From contig PWUP01000015.1 in the NCBI GenBank assembly GCA_003562535.1, positions 1 through 22,591 of the forward strand: 22,591 nt of DNA, written 5' to 3'. The notes beneath the pieces were generated by a model. That model was not told where the DNA came from, ran no database searches, and was given only the letters and a program-made list of their open reading frames with translations. The stretch is from Gammaproteobacteria bacterium. GTDB lineage: Bacteria; Pseudomonadota; Gammaproteobacteria; Competibacterales; Competibacteraceae. Positions 1 through 6,913 of the stretch are shown here, one piece after another. Within the stretch, counting starts at the first letter, position 1; each line of letters starts with the position of its first letter. The translations under genes and the position numbers were made by a program.

Positions 1-90
1 GAACGGCCCCACCCAGAAGTCGAACAGATCGCCCCCGACAAGCGTCCCTCCACGGACGCGGTATTTTCTTTCAAAGCTGAGCATCGACAT
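1..90 (-). CDS. pufL: Photosynthetic reaction centre L subunit, N-terminal fragment
   Basis: Only the first 30 codons are inside the window; the gene continues past the left edge. The translation begins MSMLSFERKYRVRGG and continues with TLVGGDLFDFWVGPF, which is the conserved N-terminus of the reaction-centre L protein. L is a five-helix membrane protein that, with M, binds the special-pair bacteriochlorophylls, bacteriopheophytins and quinones. The ATG at 90 is preferred over the in-frame ATG at 84 because an AGAGGA ribosome site (98-103) lies 7 bases upstream of it. It follows pufA after a 162-base spacer rich in inverted repeats, the usual pufBA-LM arrangement. Confidence 0.95.
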   Translation of the reverse strand, partial: MSMLSFERKYRVRGGTLVGGDLFDFWVGPF

Positions 91-119
91 CGTTGGATCC
101 TCTGGTGGGGAGGAGACCC

Positions 120-193
120 GCCCGGCAGTGCCGAACGGGCAACCTCCTCGCAGCGGTCAGTAAGGAGGACGGGAGCAGATTATGCCTCTCGTC
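120..193 (-). promoter_or_regulatory. Inverted-repeat cluster in the pufA-pufL spacer
   Basis: Three inverted repeats follow one another: GCCCG/CGGGC (120-124 with 136-140, also able to fold internally as CGGC/GCCG at 123-126 with 130-133); CCTCCT/AGGAGG (143-148 with 163-168); and an 8-base pair with one mismatch (168-175 with 186-193). In Rhodobacter capsulatus, hairpins between pufA and pufL protect the 3' end of a short, abundant pufBA mRNA from exonucleases. The same role is inferred here from position. No T-run follows, so they do not look like an ordinary terminator, and read-through into pufL is expected. Confidence 0.6.
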
Positions 194-252
194 CACACCT
201 CTTGACTGCGCTGCTATTGCATCGTCGTTTCGTTCACGGCGATCTAGGTAGC

Positions 253-441
253 CTAGGTTAACCGATTGAGCGGCTGCGAAACCGTCGTGGTTACAGCGCT
301 GCTTACTGCTGCGCCTTCCAGCCAGTTGAAACGATCGGTGCTGAGCAGGATGAAATGAATCACCAGTGCCAGAGCGAACAAGAAAGTGAACAATGCAATT
401 AATGTTCTGCGCGGATCGAAAAGAAGCCACATACGCCACAT
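253..441 (-). CDS. pufA: Light-harvesting complex 1 alpha polypeptide
   Basis: This encodes a 62-residue LH1 (core antenna) alpha polypeptide, which packs around the reaction centre in the inner membrane and binds bacteriochlorophyll and carotenoid. It starts MWRMWLLFDPRRTL and has one hydrophobic helix (about residues 13-34). His29 in the ALVIHFILLST segment is the expected bacteriochlorophyll Mg ligand, and Trp40 in DRFNWLEG lies 11 residues later, as in B880-type alpha chains. The ATG at 441 is chosen over upstream codons because AGGAG (451-455) lies 9 bases before it; that ribosome site overlaps the pufB stop codon, so the two are probably translationally coupled. The C-terminal tail after WLEG is Ser/Thr/Val-rich and unremarkable. 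There is no sign of the calcium-binding features of far-red-shifted LH1. Confidence 0.95.
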   Translation of the reverse strand: MWRMWLLFDPRRTLIALFTFLFALALVIHFILLSTDRFNWLEGAAVSSAVTTTVSQPLNRLT

Positions 442-452
442 GTCGTATTCTC

Positions 453-686
453 CTAACCAAGATTCATGAAAGCGAACGGAACATACGTATTCGCCAGAAC
501 TTTCGCGTGGTCGATGACCGCCGCATAGCCTTCTACACCCGGTAACCATGGGCGCCATTGCCACACTAAGAAGTGAGCAACAATTGCGATTACCAAGAAG
601 ATAATAAAGCTGGTGACGAAGACGCCGTGAAATTCTTTCGCTTCATCAGCGGTCAGACCAGACAATGAGGTGTCTTTTTCAGCCAT
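453..686 (-). CDS. pufB: Light-harvesting complex 1 beta polypeptide, C-terminally extended
   Basis: This encodes a 77-residue LH1 beta chain that pairs with PufA in the core antenna ring. The hallmark motif GLTADEAKEFHGVF is at residues 10-23, with conserved His20. One membrane helix follows (about residues 24-44), with the bacteriochlorophyll ligand His38 in VAHFLVW and the RPWLPG motif at 45-50. The ATG at 686 is chosen because GAGAGG (695-700) stands 8 bases upstream and the N-terminus MAEKDTSLSGLT fits the family; the open frame extends to 761 but is not LH1-like. Most LH1 beta chains end at or within about ten residues of RPW, whereas this one has about 27 further residues (GVEGYAAVIDHAK... 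to MNLG) that could form a second helix. The stop codon overlaps the pufA ribosome site. Confidence 0.94.
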   Translation of the reverse strand: MAEKDTSLSGLTADEAKEFHGVFVTSFIIFLVIAIVAHFLVWQWRPWLPGVEGYAAVIDHAKVLANTYVPFAFMNLG

Positions 687-721
687 TGGTGTAACCTCTC
701 TATTTGGCTTGTTAGCCGTTA

Positions 722-840
722 CCGCGCCCATTTTGCGCGGCGATGATCGTCGTGGCGACAACCACGACGGCCCTTACCCACCGGGAAGCCCGGTTGGATA
801 CTCTCTACCCTCGGGATCATCCCGAAGATTCTTAAAATCT
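722..840 (-). promoter_or_regulatory. Five consecutive inverted repeats between bchZ and pufB
   Basis: The 163-base spacer has five perfect inverted repeats in a row: AGATT/AATCT (826-830 with 836-840), TCGGGA/TCCCGA (811-816 with 820-825, 3-base loop), CCGGG/CCCGG (781-785 with 789-793, 3-base loop), CGTCGTGG/CCACGACG (748-755 with 762-769, 6-base loop), and CCGCGC/GCGCGG (722-727 with 735-740, 7-base loop). The last ends about 20 bases before the pufB ribosome site. No pufQ or other gene lies here, and no clear sigma-70 promoter was found. By analogy with puf operons whose mRNA is processed and stabilised by structure, these may form the protected 5' end of a pufBA message made from a bch-puf read-through transcript; that role is inferred. 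Confidence 0.6.
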
Positions 841-849
841 GTTGTTTAC

Positions 850-2301
850 TCATGCGGCTTGCCCCTGTTGCAGAGCGTGTTGGGTGCGACTCACGCAGTC
901 AGCCGTCACCTGCTCTTGGCCATCCAGCCGAGCTTGCCGCTCAGCGGCATCACGCAGCCGTTTTGCCGCTGAAATACGCACCAATACCGGTTGCGCTTCT
1001 AAAATCTGATCCAATAACGCCTTGGCTTCATTGCTCCAAGGCAATTCCTGGTGCAAACGCGAGGGGGTTGCATCGACCTGATCCAGATCAGTACCCAGGG
1101 GCAAAATGTGAAACAGCGCGTCAAACAGCGCATTGCACACTTCCTGCACCAGATACGTCGCACCGGCATACCCCATAAATGGAGTACCCGTATGCCGACG
1201 AATGATGGCTCCAGGGAATGAGGCGGGGATATACATCGCTCGCGCCCCGATTTCCGATAAATACATGCGCTCGTTATAACTACCAAACACCACCAGCGGG
1301 GTTTGTTGTTGTACGGCTTGGCGCACCGCCTGATTATCGGGTTTTACACCTGGCTGCCGTGCAAAGGAAAACGTGCAGGGCAAACCCATTTCCGTTTCCA
1401 GAAAATGCCGCACTCCACGCGCATAGGTCTCGCCAGCGACGATAGCAAAGCTGGCGGTACCAAAGAAATCTTGCGTCACTGAACGCCACAAATCCCAGAG
1501 CGGTTTAATCGTTGTGTGCTTTTCACGCTCAATGAAGGGCTCGGGATCGAGATCCAGTAGCTGACCCAAGGTGCGGAGGAACTTAGTGGTGCTGTGCAAA
1601 CCAATCGGCGCTTGCAGATACGGGCGCTCCAAGGTTTCACAAAGCTGCCGACCAAACTCGCGGTACAGGCAAATATTGACTTCGGCTTCCGCCAAGCGGG
1701 CGACATCTGCTAAATGACTGCCTAGCGGAAAGACTTGATTAATTTCAGCCCCTATGCCTTCGACAAGGCGGCGAATCTCAGCCAAATCAGACGGCATATT
1801 AAACGTACCGTACATCGGGCCGATGAGATTCACTTTGGGCTTAGCACCGGTTTGACGCGGCTTCAGCGCGGGCACCCGCTTGGGGCCATAATGGCTCCAC
1901 AACCAAGCGATGGCGCGATTGGCACTTTGCCATTGATCTTCATCGATGGTGCGCGGCAAAAACCGCTGGATATTGGTGCCTTCCGGGGTCACACCGCCGC
2001 CGATCATTTCAGCAATCGAGCCGGTGACCACCACAGTCGGCAAATCCGGATCAAGCGTTTCATGGGCGCGCTTCATCGCCGCCTCAGTACCGTACTGGCC
2101 GAGTTCTTCTTCGCCGAGTCCGGTGACTACAATCGGTAGCTCATGGGGCGGTAAGGCATCGGTGTAATGCAGCACCGAGGTCACGGGTAAATTCTCGCAG
2201 CCCACAGGACCATCAATAATCACTTGTAGACCCTTGATGGCGGTGAAGGCATAGACAGCTCCCCAATAGCCACCGGCGCGATCAAGATCGAGCAATAGCA
2301 T
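850..2301 (-). CDS. bchZ: Chlorophyllide a reductase (COR) subunit Z
   Basis: BchZ (483 residues, full length) is one of the two catalytic subunits of chlorophyllide oxidoreductase, a nitrogenase-like enzyme. It reduces the C7-C8 bond in ring B on the way to bacteriochlorophyll a, using electrons from the BchX iron protein. The N-terminal part shows GPVGCENLPVTS with Cys35, the candidate iron-sulfur ligand, then LHYTDALPPHELPIVVTGLGEEEL, which is typical of BchZ. A central VVFGSYNERMYLSEIGARA stretch resembles nitrogenase-superfamily catalytic subunits. Its ATG shares one base with the bchY stop (TGATG), and a G-tract inside the end of bchY may serve as the ribosome site, so translation is probably coupled. 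It is the last bch gene before puf. Confidence 0.96.
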   Translation of the reverse strand: MLLLDLDRAGGYWGAVYAFTAIKGLQVIIDGPVGCENLPVTSVLHYTDALPPHELPIVVTGLGEEELGQYGTEAAMKRAHETLDPDLPTVVVTGSIAEMIGGGVTPEGTNIQRFLPRTIDEDQWQSANRAIAWLWSHYGPKRVPALKPRQTGAKPKVNLIGPMYGTFNMPSDLAEIRRLVEGIGAEINQVFPLGSHLADVARLAEAEVNICLYREFGRQLCETLERPYLQAPIGLHSTTKFLRTLGQLLDLDPEPFIEREKHTTIKPLWDLWRSVTQDFFGTASFAIVAGETYARGVRHFLETEMGLPCTFSFARQPGVKPDNQAVRQAVQQQTPLVVFGSYNERMYLSEIGARAMYIPASFPGAIIRRHTGTPFMGYAGATYLVQEVCNALFDALFHILPLGTDLDQVDATPSRLHQELPWSNEAKALLDQILEAQPVLVRISAAKRLRDAAERQARLDGQEQVTADCVSRTQHALQQGQAA

Positions 2302-3746
2302 CAGGCTGCCCCCCCAACGGAGCGGCGCTGAGCCGCTTGCCGAGCCAGTTGACGCCGATAATTGGCGCGAAACTCTGGACGGTCTTGAGGTGTGTCTTCC
2401 CAGATCCCGGCGGCATGACCCTGACCGGTGTCACCAAAGAAGGCGTGCATTGCGTCAAAGCGCGATTGATTGGCGAGCGCGGTATTAATCACCTGAGCTA
2501 AGGAACCGGCACCGGCAGGCCCCATCAGCGGACGCGCTGAAATCAGATTGGTGAAGTACAAAGCAGGAATCGCTTGTTGCTTGGCGGCCTGCACCACTGG
2601 GGTCGTACCGATGACCAAATCCGGTTGGAATTCATCCATCGCTTGGAGATCCTGCTCCAAGGAGGCGCGATAGCTCACCATGACCCCTTTGGCGGCCAAC
2701 CACTCGCGATCCGGCGCTGACCAAGGCGTGCGCGGGCAGGCTGTCCCGACGTAACGCACATCGGCACCGCTCTCGACCAGTAGGCGTGCCACTAATAATT
2801 CGGACCCTTCATACCCAGATAGGGTGATGCGACCACGAATAGGCGCTTGGGCTAATACCCCTTGGATGGCGGGCAACCACTGTTGTTTGGCCGCAGCGAC
2901 TTTAGCCGATGTGACCCCACACGCGCTGCCGATGGATTCCAGCCATGCGGCCGTGCCATCATGCCCGACGGGCGCTGAGCCTACAATAGGCCGTCCCGCG
3001 ACAGCAAATTCATGCAAGGCGTTGGTGTAAAAAGGATGAATGGCCGCTATCGCCGTACCGTCCAGTGCTGCATATAATTCGCGCCACTCGCGTGTCGGCA
3101 CCACCGGCCCACAGTTCAAACCCAAGGGTTGCAACAGCGCCCCAATACCCACAGGATCGGCTGGGAACATTTCGCCCACCAAGGTCACGGTCGGTTTATC
3201 ACTGCGACCGCCACGCGGGGCTTGCACGGGGCCTTGCTCAGCCTCACCACGCGCATACTTGAGCATGGCACCGGCTAAAATATCTTTGGCTTCGGCATGG
3301 GTTGCAACCCCAAAACCTGGCACGTCAAGACCAATAATCCGCACCCCATTAATTTCTTTAGGCAATAAACGCAGTGGAACGCCCGATGCGGTGGGGACAC
3401 AGAGATTAATCACGACCACAGCGTCATGCTTGTGTGGATCAGCCTGCTGGTGAACAGCCGCATGCACTTCTTCGAATAACTGGCCAGTAACCAGCGTTTC
3501 CGAATCAAACGGGACATAACCGACTGAACGCCGTGCGCCGTAAAAATGCGAGGTGAAGGTCAAGCCATAAACACAACAGGCCGAACCCGATAAAATGGTG
3601 GCGGTACGACGCATACGCAACCCTACCCGCAGCGCACCGAAAGCCGGACACATGGTCTGCGGCCGATCGTGCGGCCCTTGCCGAGGCGCACTAGCGCACG
3701 GCTGCAGGGCGGGTTGTGGGGTAGTCGTCGTCGTCATCGTGATCAC
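2301..3746 (-). CDS. bchY: Chlorophyllide a reductase (COR) subunit Y
   Basis: BchY is the partner of BchZ in the BchYZ heterotetramer of chlorophyllide oxidoreductase. The protein has 481 residues if the GTG at 3746 is used. That GTG overlaps the bchX stop by four bases (GTGA), but the ATG at 3737, three codons downstream, is an equally possible start; neither has a clear ribosome site, so coupling to bchX is likely. Conserved cysteines at 33 (TMCPAFGALR), 57/58 (GSACCVYG) and 116 (INLCVP) are placed like the iron-sulfur ligands of the BchN-type subunit of the related protochlorophyllide reductase. The N-terminus contains a run of threonines from ACG/ACT repeats, and the last codons contain a run of seven G. 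Otherwise the length and order are normal. Confidence 0.96.
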   Translation of the reverse strand: MITMTTTTTPQPALQPCASAPRQGPHDRPQTMCPAFGALRVGLRMRRTATILSGSACCVYGLTFTSHFYGARRSVGYVPFDSETLVTGQLFEEVHAAVHQQADPHKHDAVVVINLCVPTASGVPLRLLPKEINGVRIIGLDVPGFGVATHAEAKDILAGAMLKYARGEAEQGPVQAPRGGRSDKPTVTLVGEMFPADPVGIGALLQPLGLNCGPVVPTREWRELYAALDGTAIAAIHPFYTNALHEFAVAGRPIVGSAPVGHDGTAAWLESIGSACGVTSAKVAAAKQQWLPAIQGVLAQAPIRGRITLSGYEGSELLVARLLVESGADVRYVGTACPRTPWSAPDREWLAAKGVMVSYRASLEQDLQAMDEFQPDLVIGTTPVVQAAKQQAIPALYFTNLISARPLMGPAGAGSLAQVINTALANQSRFDAMHAFFGDTGQGHAAGIWEDTPQDRPEFRANYRRQLARQAAQRRSVGGAA

Positions 3747-4657
3747 GCGTCGTCGTACACTATTTCAAGCGAGGGCTTTCTAATGGCCGTCGAGCCACAC
3801 AGATCTTCTAAGGTCGCCGGCTCCAACGTGATATGACCGCCAACCTCATCGCTGGCGAATAGACCCAGCAATTCATCTTGGGACAGGGGTTGCGGCTGTT
3901 GTGGAGGTGCTGAGGCGACATTCAGCGCCAGTTCGTCAAACAACGGCCCCCACTCACCGCCGGGCTTACCGACGATTTGATAATTCGCGCTTTTGCGGCG
4001 AATGTCTTCATGGGCAGGGATGGTGGCCAGCACTGGAATACCCACAGCCGCAGCAAACGCTTGCGCTTCGCCGGTACCATCGTCTTTATTGATCACGATA
4101 CCGGCAACACCGACATTGCCACCGAGTTTGCGGAAGTAACCCACTGCCGAGCAAACATTGTTCGCCACATACAGCGATTGCAGATCATTGGAACCGACCA
4201 CGATGACTTTTTGGCACATATCGCGGGCAATCGGCAGACCGAAACCGCCACAGACCACATCGCCTAAGAAATCCAGCAATACATAGTCAAAGCCCCAATC
4301 ATGGAAACCTAATTTTTCTAATAATTCAAAGCCATGAATAATGCCTCGACCGCCACAACCGCGTCCGACTTCCGGTCCACCCAATTCCATGGCAAACACC
4401 CCATCGCGCTTGAAGCACACATCGCTGACTTCGATCTCTTCACCGGCTAATTTCTTTTTAGCCGCCGTATCAATGATGGTCGGACAGGCGCGACCACCGA
4501 ACAGCAGTGAGGTCGTATCGCTTTTAGGATCACAGCCGATGAGCAGTACTTTTTTGCCCTGCTGCGCCATCATGTAAGATAAATTGGACAGTGTGAAGCT
4601 TTTGCCAATGCCACCTTTGCCATAAATGGCGATGATTTGGGTCTCTTGATTGATCAT
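3743..4657 (-). CDS. bchX: Chlorophyllide a reductase (COR) iron protein X
   Basis: BchX is the ATP-dependent reductase, related to nitrogenase NifH and to BchL, that passes electrons to BchYZ. The P-loop GKGGIGKS is at residues 13-20, the switch region DPKSDTTS at 43-50, and the two cysteines expected to bridge the dimer [4Fe-4S] cluster are Cys101 (GRGCGGRG) and Cys136 (DVVCGGFG). The ATG at 4657 (304 residues) is preferred over a TTG at 4693: it overlaps the bchC stop as ATGA and has GGAGAAG just upstream, while the longer reading would overlap bchC by 40 bases. With this start the N-terminal leader before the P-loop is shorter than in many BchX proteins, which often carry about 25 extra residues. 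The stop overlaps the bchY start. Confidence 0.96.
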   Translation of the reverse strand: MINQETQIIAIYGKGGIGKSFTLSNLSYMMAQQGKKVLLIGCDPKSDTTSLLFGGRACPTIIDTAAKKKLAGEEIEVSDVCFKRDGVFAMELGGPEVGRGCGGRGIIHGFELLEKLGFHDWGFDYVLLDFLGDVVCGGFGLPIARDMCQKVIVVGSNDLQSLYVANNVCSAVGYFRKLGGNVGVAGIVINKDDGTGEAQAFAAAVGIPVLATIPAHEDIRRKSANYQIVGKPGGEWGPLFDELALNVASAPPQQPQPLSQDELLGLFASDEVGGHITLEPATLEDLCGSTAIRKPSLEIVYDDA

Positions 4658-5640
4658 CGGCAGCTTCTCCAGTCCAGAATCATTTTCAGACAAGTCGGGT
4701 CATTAAAGGCGGTGCGATAGGCCGCATCCGCTTGCAGCGCTTCTTGTCGATGGGTGATTAAACCCTCTAGCGACAACCGCCCTTCTGCAGCCATCTCATT
4801 GACGGCCAGTAAATCCGACTCCCGCCACTCAGCCGCGACCCGTAGCCGAGCTTCACGCATAAACGCTGGCGGAAAATTAAACGATAGCGGGGTGCTATAA
4901 AAACCGGCTAGAACAATTTCGCCCCCCGGGTTTAAACGGGTAATCAATGTATCCAGTAAAGAAGCATCGCCGCTGACTTCATAAATCGCTTGGTAATCGT
5001 GACGCGGGTCATCATCCGGTCTAATCACGGCATAGCCCTGTGCGCCTTCACTGCGTACTGGATTTAATTCCCAAACCGTGGGGGGCTCGCCACCAGCCTG
5101 TACAGCCAAGCGGGCCAGTAAACGCCCTAATACCCCATGACCTACGATTAAATCAGGCACACTGGGAACGCGGACATCATTGGCCAAAACCGTTTGATAC
5201 ACAGCGTGATAAGCCGTCGCTGCCAGTGCCAACAGCACACCTTGCTCAGCGAGTTGTTCAGTAATCGGTAAGGCTCGACGCTGGGGGACTACCAAACGAG
5301 AGGCCGCACCACCGAACAATCCTTTGATTTCACCAAAACAGCGCGCCCCTGGCACAAACACCGGTTCACCAATCTGGCGCTCAACATTGGCCCCTAGGGC
5401 GCTGATGCGGCCAATGGACTCATAACCGGGAACCAATGGATAGCCCATGCCGGGAAACATCGGCATTTGACCTGACCACAACAGCCGCTCAGTACCCGTG
5501 CTGATACCGCTCCAGTCAATGTCCACCACGACATCGTCCTCACCGGGGGGGGTGAGTTCGAGCTGGCTTAGCACCAAGCGTTCGGGTTGTTCAAGGACTA
5601 CTGCTGTGGTTTTCATCATCATCATTGGTTTTTGTGACAT
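4654..5640 (-). CDS. bchC: 3-hydroxyethyl bacteriochlorophyllide a dehydrogenase
   Basis: BchC (up to 328 residues) oxidises the C3 hydroxyethyl group to acetyl, one of the last steps to bacteriochlorophyllide a. It belongs to the medium-chain dehydrogenase/reductase superfamily. The conserved SGISTGTERLLWSG and GMGYPLVPGYES segments lie in the N-terminal domain, the nucleotide-binding GHGVLGRLLA turn in the middle, and LNPGGEIVLAGFYS near the C-terminus. The exact start is uncertain: from 5640 the protein begins MSQKP followed by four consecutive methionines, and no strong ribosome site is visible before any of these ATG codons. The conserved part begins at about KTTAVVLE. A run of eight C in the coding strand (LTPPG codons, near 5545-5552) is a possible slippage spot. 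It heads the bchCXYZ group and is separated from crtF by 59 bases. Confidence 0.95.
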   Translation of the reverse strand: MSQKPMMMMKTTAVVLEQPERLVLSQLELTPPGEDDVVVDIDWSGISTGTERLLWSGQMPMFPGMGYPLVPGYESIGRISALGANVERQIGEPVFVPGARCFGEIKGLFGGAASRLVVPQRRALPITEQLAEQGVLLALAATAYHAVYQTVLANDVRVPSVPDLIVGHGVLGRLLARLAVQAGGEPPTVWELNPVRSEGAQGYAVIRPDDDPRHDYQAIYEVSGDASLLDTLITRLNPGGEIVLAGFYSTPLSFNFPPAFMREARLRVAAEWRESDLLAVNEMAAEGRLSLEGLITHRQEALQADAAYRTAFNDPTCLKMILDWRSCR

Positions 5641-5675
5641 GGGCCACGAACTGCATTACGTGGACTCTAGGCGTA

Positions 5676-5703
5676 AGTTTAAATTGACTGTGGCAAATGT
5701 CAA
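5676..5703 (-). promoter_or_regulatory. Candidate bchC promoter with inverted repeat
   Basis: Reading on the minus strand, a perfect TTGACA (-35, 5698-5703) is followed after 16 bases by TAAACT (-10-like, 5676-5681). The -35 box overlaps the crtF stop codon and is one arm of the inverted repeat TTGAC-N10-GTCAA (5684-5703). In Rhodobacter a bchC promoter lies at this same place, just after crtF, and is repressed by CrtJ/PpsR. The PpsR consensus TGT-N12-ACA is not perfectly present here; the closest is TGT at 5698-5700 with ACG at 5713-5715. The assignment rests on position and boxes only. Confidence 0.4.
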
Positions 5704-6893
5704 GTTTGATTTACGGTTGATTGACTATTTTTTTTTACAATGGCGGTGTCAGGACGCGCCACCATGACCCGAGTTAACAGCGGTGTGCGGGTCGCAAGCA
5801 AGCGACAATCGCCAAATCCTGCTTGATTTAAAAGCATTTTAATTTCATTGGGTGTCCGCGGACGCCCCTGTCCCATGGCCAATAAATAAAATCCGAAATA
5901 CGCATCACCAATCGGTTCTGCACCGGGTGTATCGGACATAGGTTCAGCCAGCAGCAACACACCATCCTCCGGCAGAGCCTGACGCACGGCTTGCAACATA
6001 CCCAAGGCCACATCATCATTGTGATCATGAATAATCCGTACTAAGGAAATGACATCGGCCCCTTGGGGCAGCGCATCAGTGCGTAGATCCCCACCAAAAA
6101 CGTGCACCCGCTCACTCAAACCCTCACGGTCAAACCGTTGTCGTGCCTGTTCGGCAACAGGCGGCAGATCAAACAGCATCAAAGGTAAGTCGGGATAACG
6201 CTCGGCAACGGCAGCGAGAAACGCCCCATTGCCCCCTCCTACATCCAGTAAACAGCGATGGCGATTGAGGCGATAGGCGGCTAAGACTTCAGCCGCAACC
6301 AACGGCTGTGAGGCCGCCATCAAGTCGGTATACGCTTGAACCTGTGATTGCGCTAACTCATCGGCTGAACTGTGGCGGGCATAGGACCAGTAGCTCCCCA
6401 ATTCAGTGGTGCTGCGGGTGCCACGCAATAGCGCCACAGGATCATGCAAATCGGCGTACAGCATGGCGTGGTGTTCTACCATAGCGACAATGCCGGGATT
6501 ATCAATCATCGCTGCCCCTAAGGGGCCGAGGCCATAGCGTTGTGCTCCCCCACGGCGCTCGGCGAGACGCAAGGAGGCCGCAGCGCGCAGCAAACGCGCC
6601 GTCGCTGCCTCGTCTAATCCAAGTTGTGGCGCTAATTCGGCAACGGTTTGCGGTCGAGCAGCCAGTCGGTTAAAGACATCCAGACGCACACAAGCCAATA
6701 ACACTTGAGTGTAAACAAAGCCCGCACACAGATCGAATAACTCACGGGCGCGGCGGCGGGCAATCGGACGAGTAAAGGGAAACATCGCCGCCCAACGCCG
6801 AAACTGCGGGCTGGCCAATAAGCGGTCACGCTGGGTCAATAGCCAGTCAGACCAGTGGCGAGAGGTTGGAGTAGGCTCCGAAACAGTCGGCAT
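5700..6893 (-). CDS. crtF: Carotenoid O-methyltransferase (hydroxyneurosporene methyltransferase)
   Basis: CrtF transfers a methyl group from S-adenosylmethionine to the tertiary hydroxyl made by CrtC, giving the methoxy carotenoids of the spheroidene/spirilloxanthin pathways. The 397-residue protein has an N-terminal winged-helix dimerisation region (about residues 60-130) and a class I methyltransferase domain with SAM motif LLDVGGGNGAF (215-225), followed by MLFDLPPV and the RIIHDHND segment typical of this family. The ATG at 6893 is chosen over an upstream TTG at 6899 because AGGA lies 7 bases before it. It follows crtE by 20 bases, so the two form one transcription unit. The C-terminus runs about 16 residues past the usual VMVARP end; this tail is encoded across nine consecutive A and covers the bchC promoter candidate. 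Confidence 0.93.
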   Translation of the reverse strand: MPTVSEPTPTSRHWSDWLLTQRDRLLASPQFRRWAAMFPFTRPIARRRARELFDLCAGFVYTQVLLACVRLDVFNRLAARPQTVAELAPQLGLDEAATARLLRAAASLRLAERRGGAQRYGLGPLGAAMIDNPGIVAMVEHHAMLYADLHDPVALLRGTRSTTELGSYWSYARHSSADELAQSQVQAYTDLMAASQPLVAAEVLAAYRLNRHRCLLDVGGGNGAFLAAVAERYPDLPLMLFDLPPVAEQARQRFDREGLSERVHVFGGDLRTDALPQGADVISLVRIIHDHNDDVALGMLQAVRQALPEDGVLLLAEPMSDTPGAEPIGDAYFGFYLLAMGQGRPRTPNEIKMLLNQAGFGDCRLLATRTPLLTRVMVARPDTAIVKKNSQSTVNQT

Positions 6894-6913
6894 TAGCAAT
6901 CCTACCTTAACCG

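Noticed and set aside
71..460. 129-residue minus-strand open frame across the pufA-pufL spacer
   Set aside because: It overlaps pufA in another frame, has no family resemblance or ribosome site, and covers the hairpin cluster.
687..761. N-terminal extension of pufB (MSPRRSSPRKMG...)
   Set aside because: The extra residues are not LH1-like, they overlap the inverted repeat at 722-740, and the ATG at 686 has its own ribosome site.
687..849. A pufQ gene between bchZ and pufB
   Set aside because: No open frame of suitable length or PufQ-like sequence is present in this 163-base spacer.
1735..2139. 134-residue plus-strand frame inside bchZ
   Set aside because: It is an antisense shadow of bchZ with no independent support.
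3040..3453. 137-residue plus-strand frame inside bchY
   Set aside because: It is antisense to a full-length conserved gene, with composition that mirrors it, and no ribosome site.
4658..4693. TTG start of bchX 36 bases upstream
   Set aside because: It would overlap bchC by 40 bases with a rare start and no ribosome site, while the ATG at 4657 has both an ATGA overlap and GGAG.
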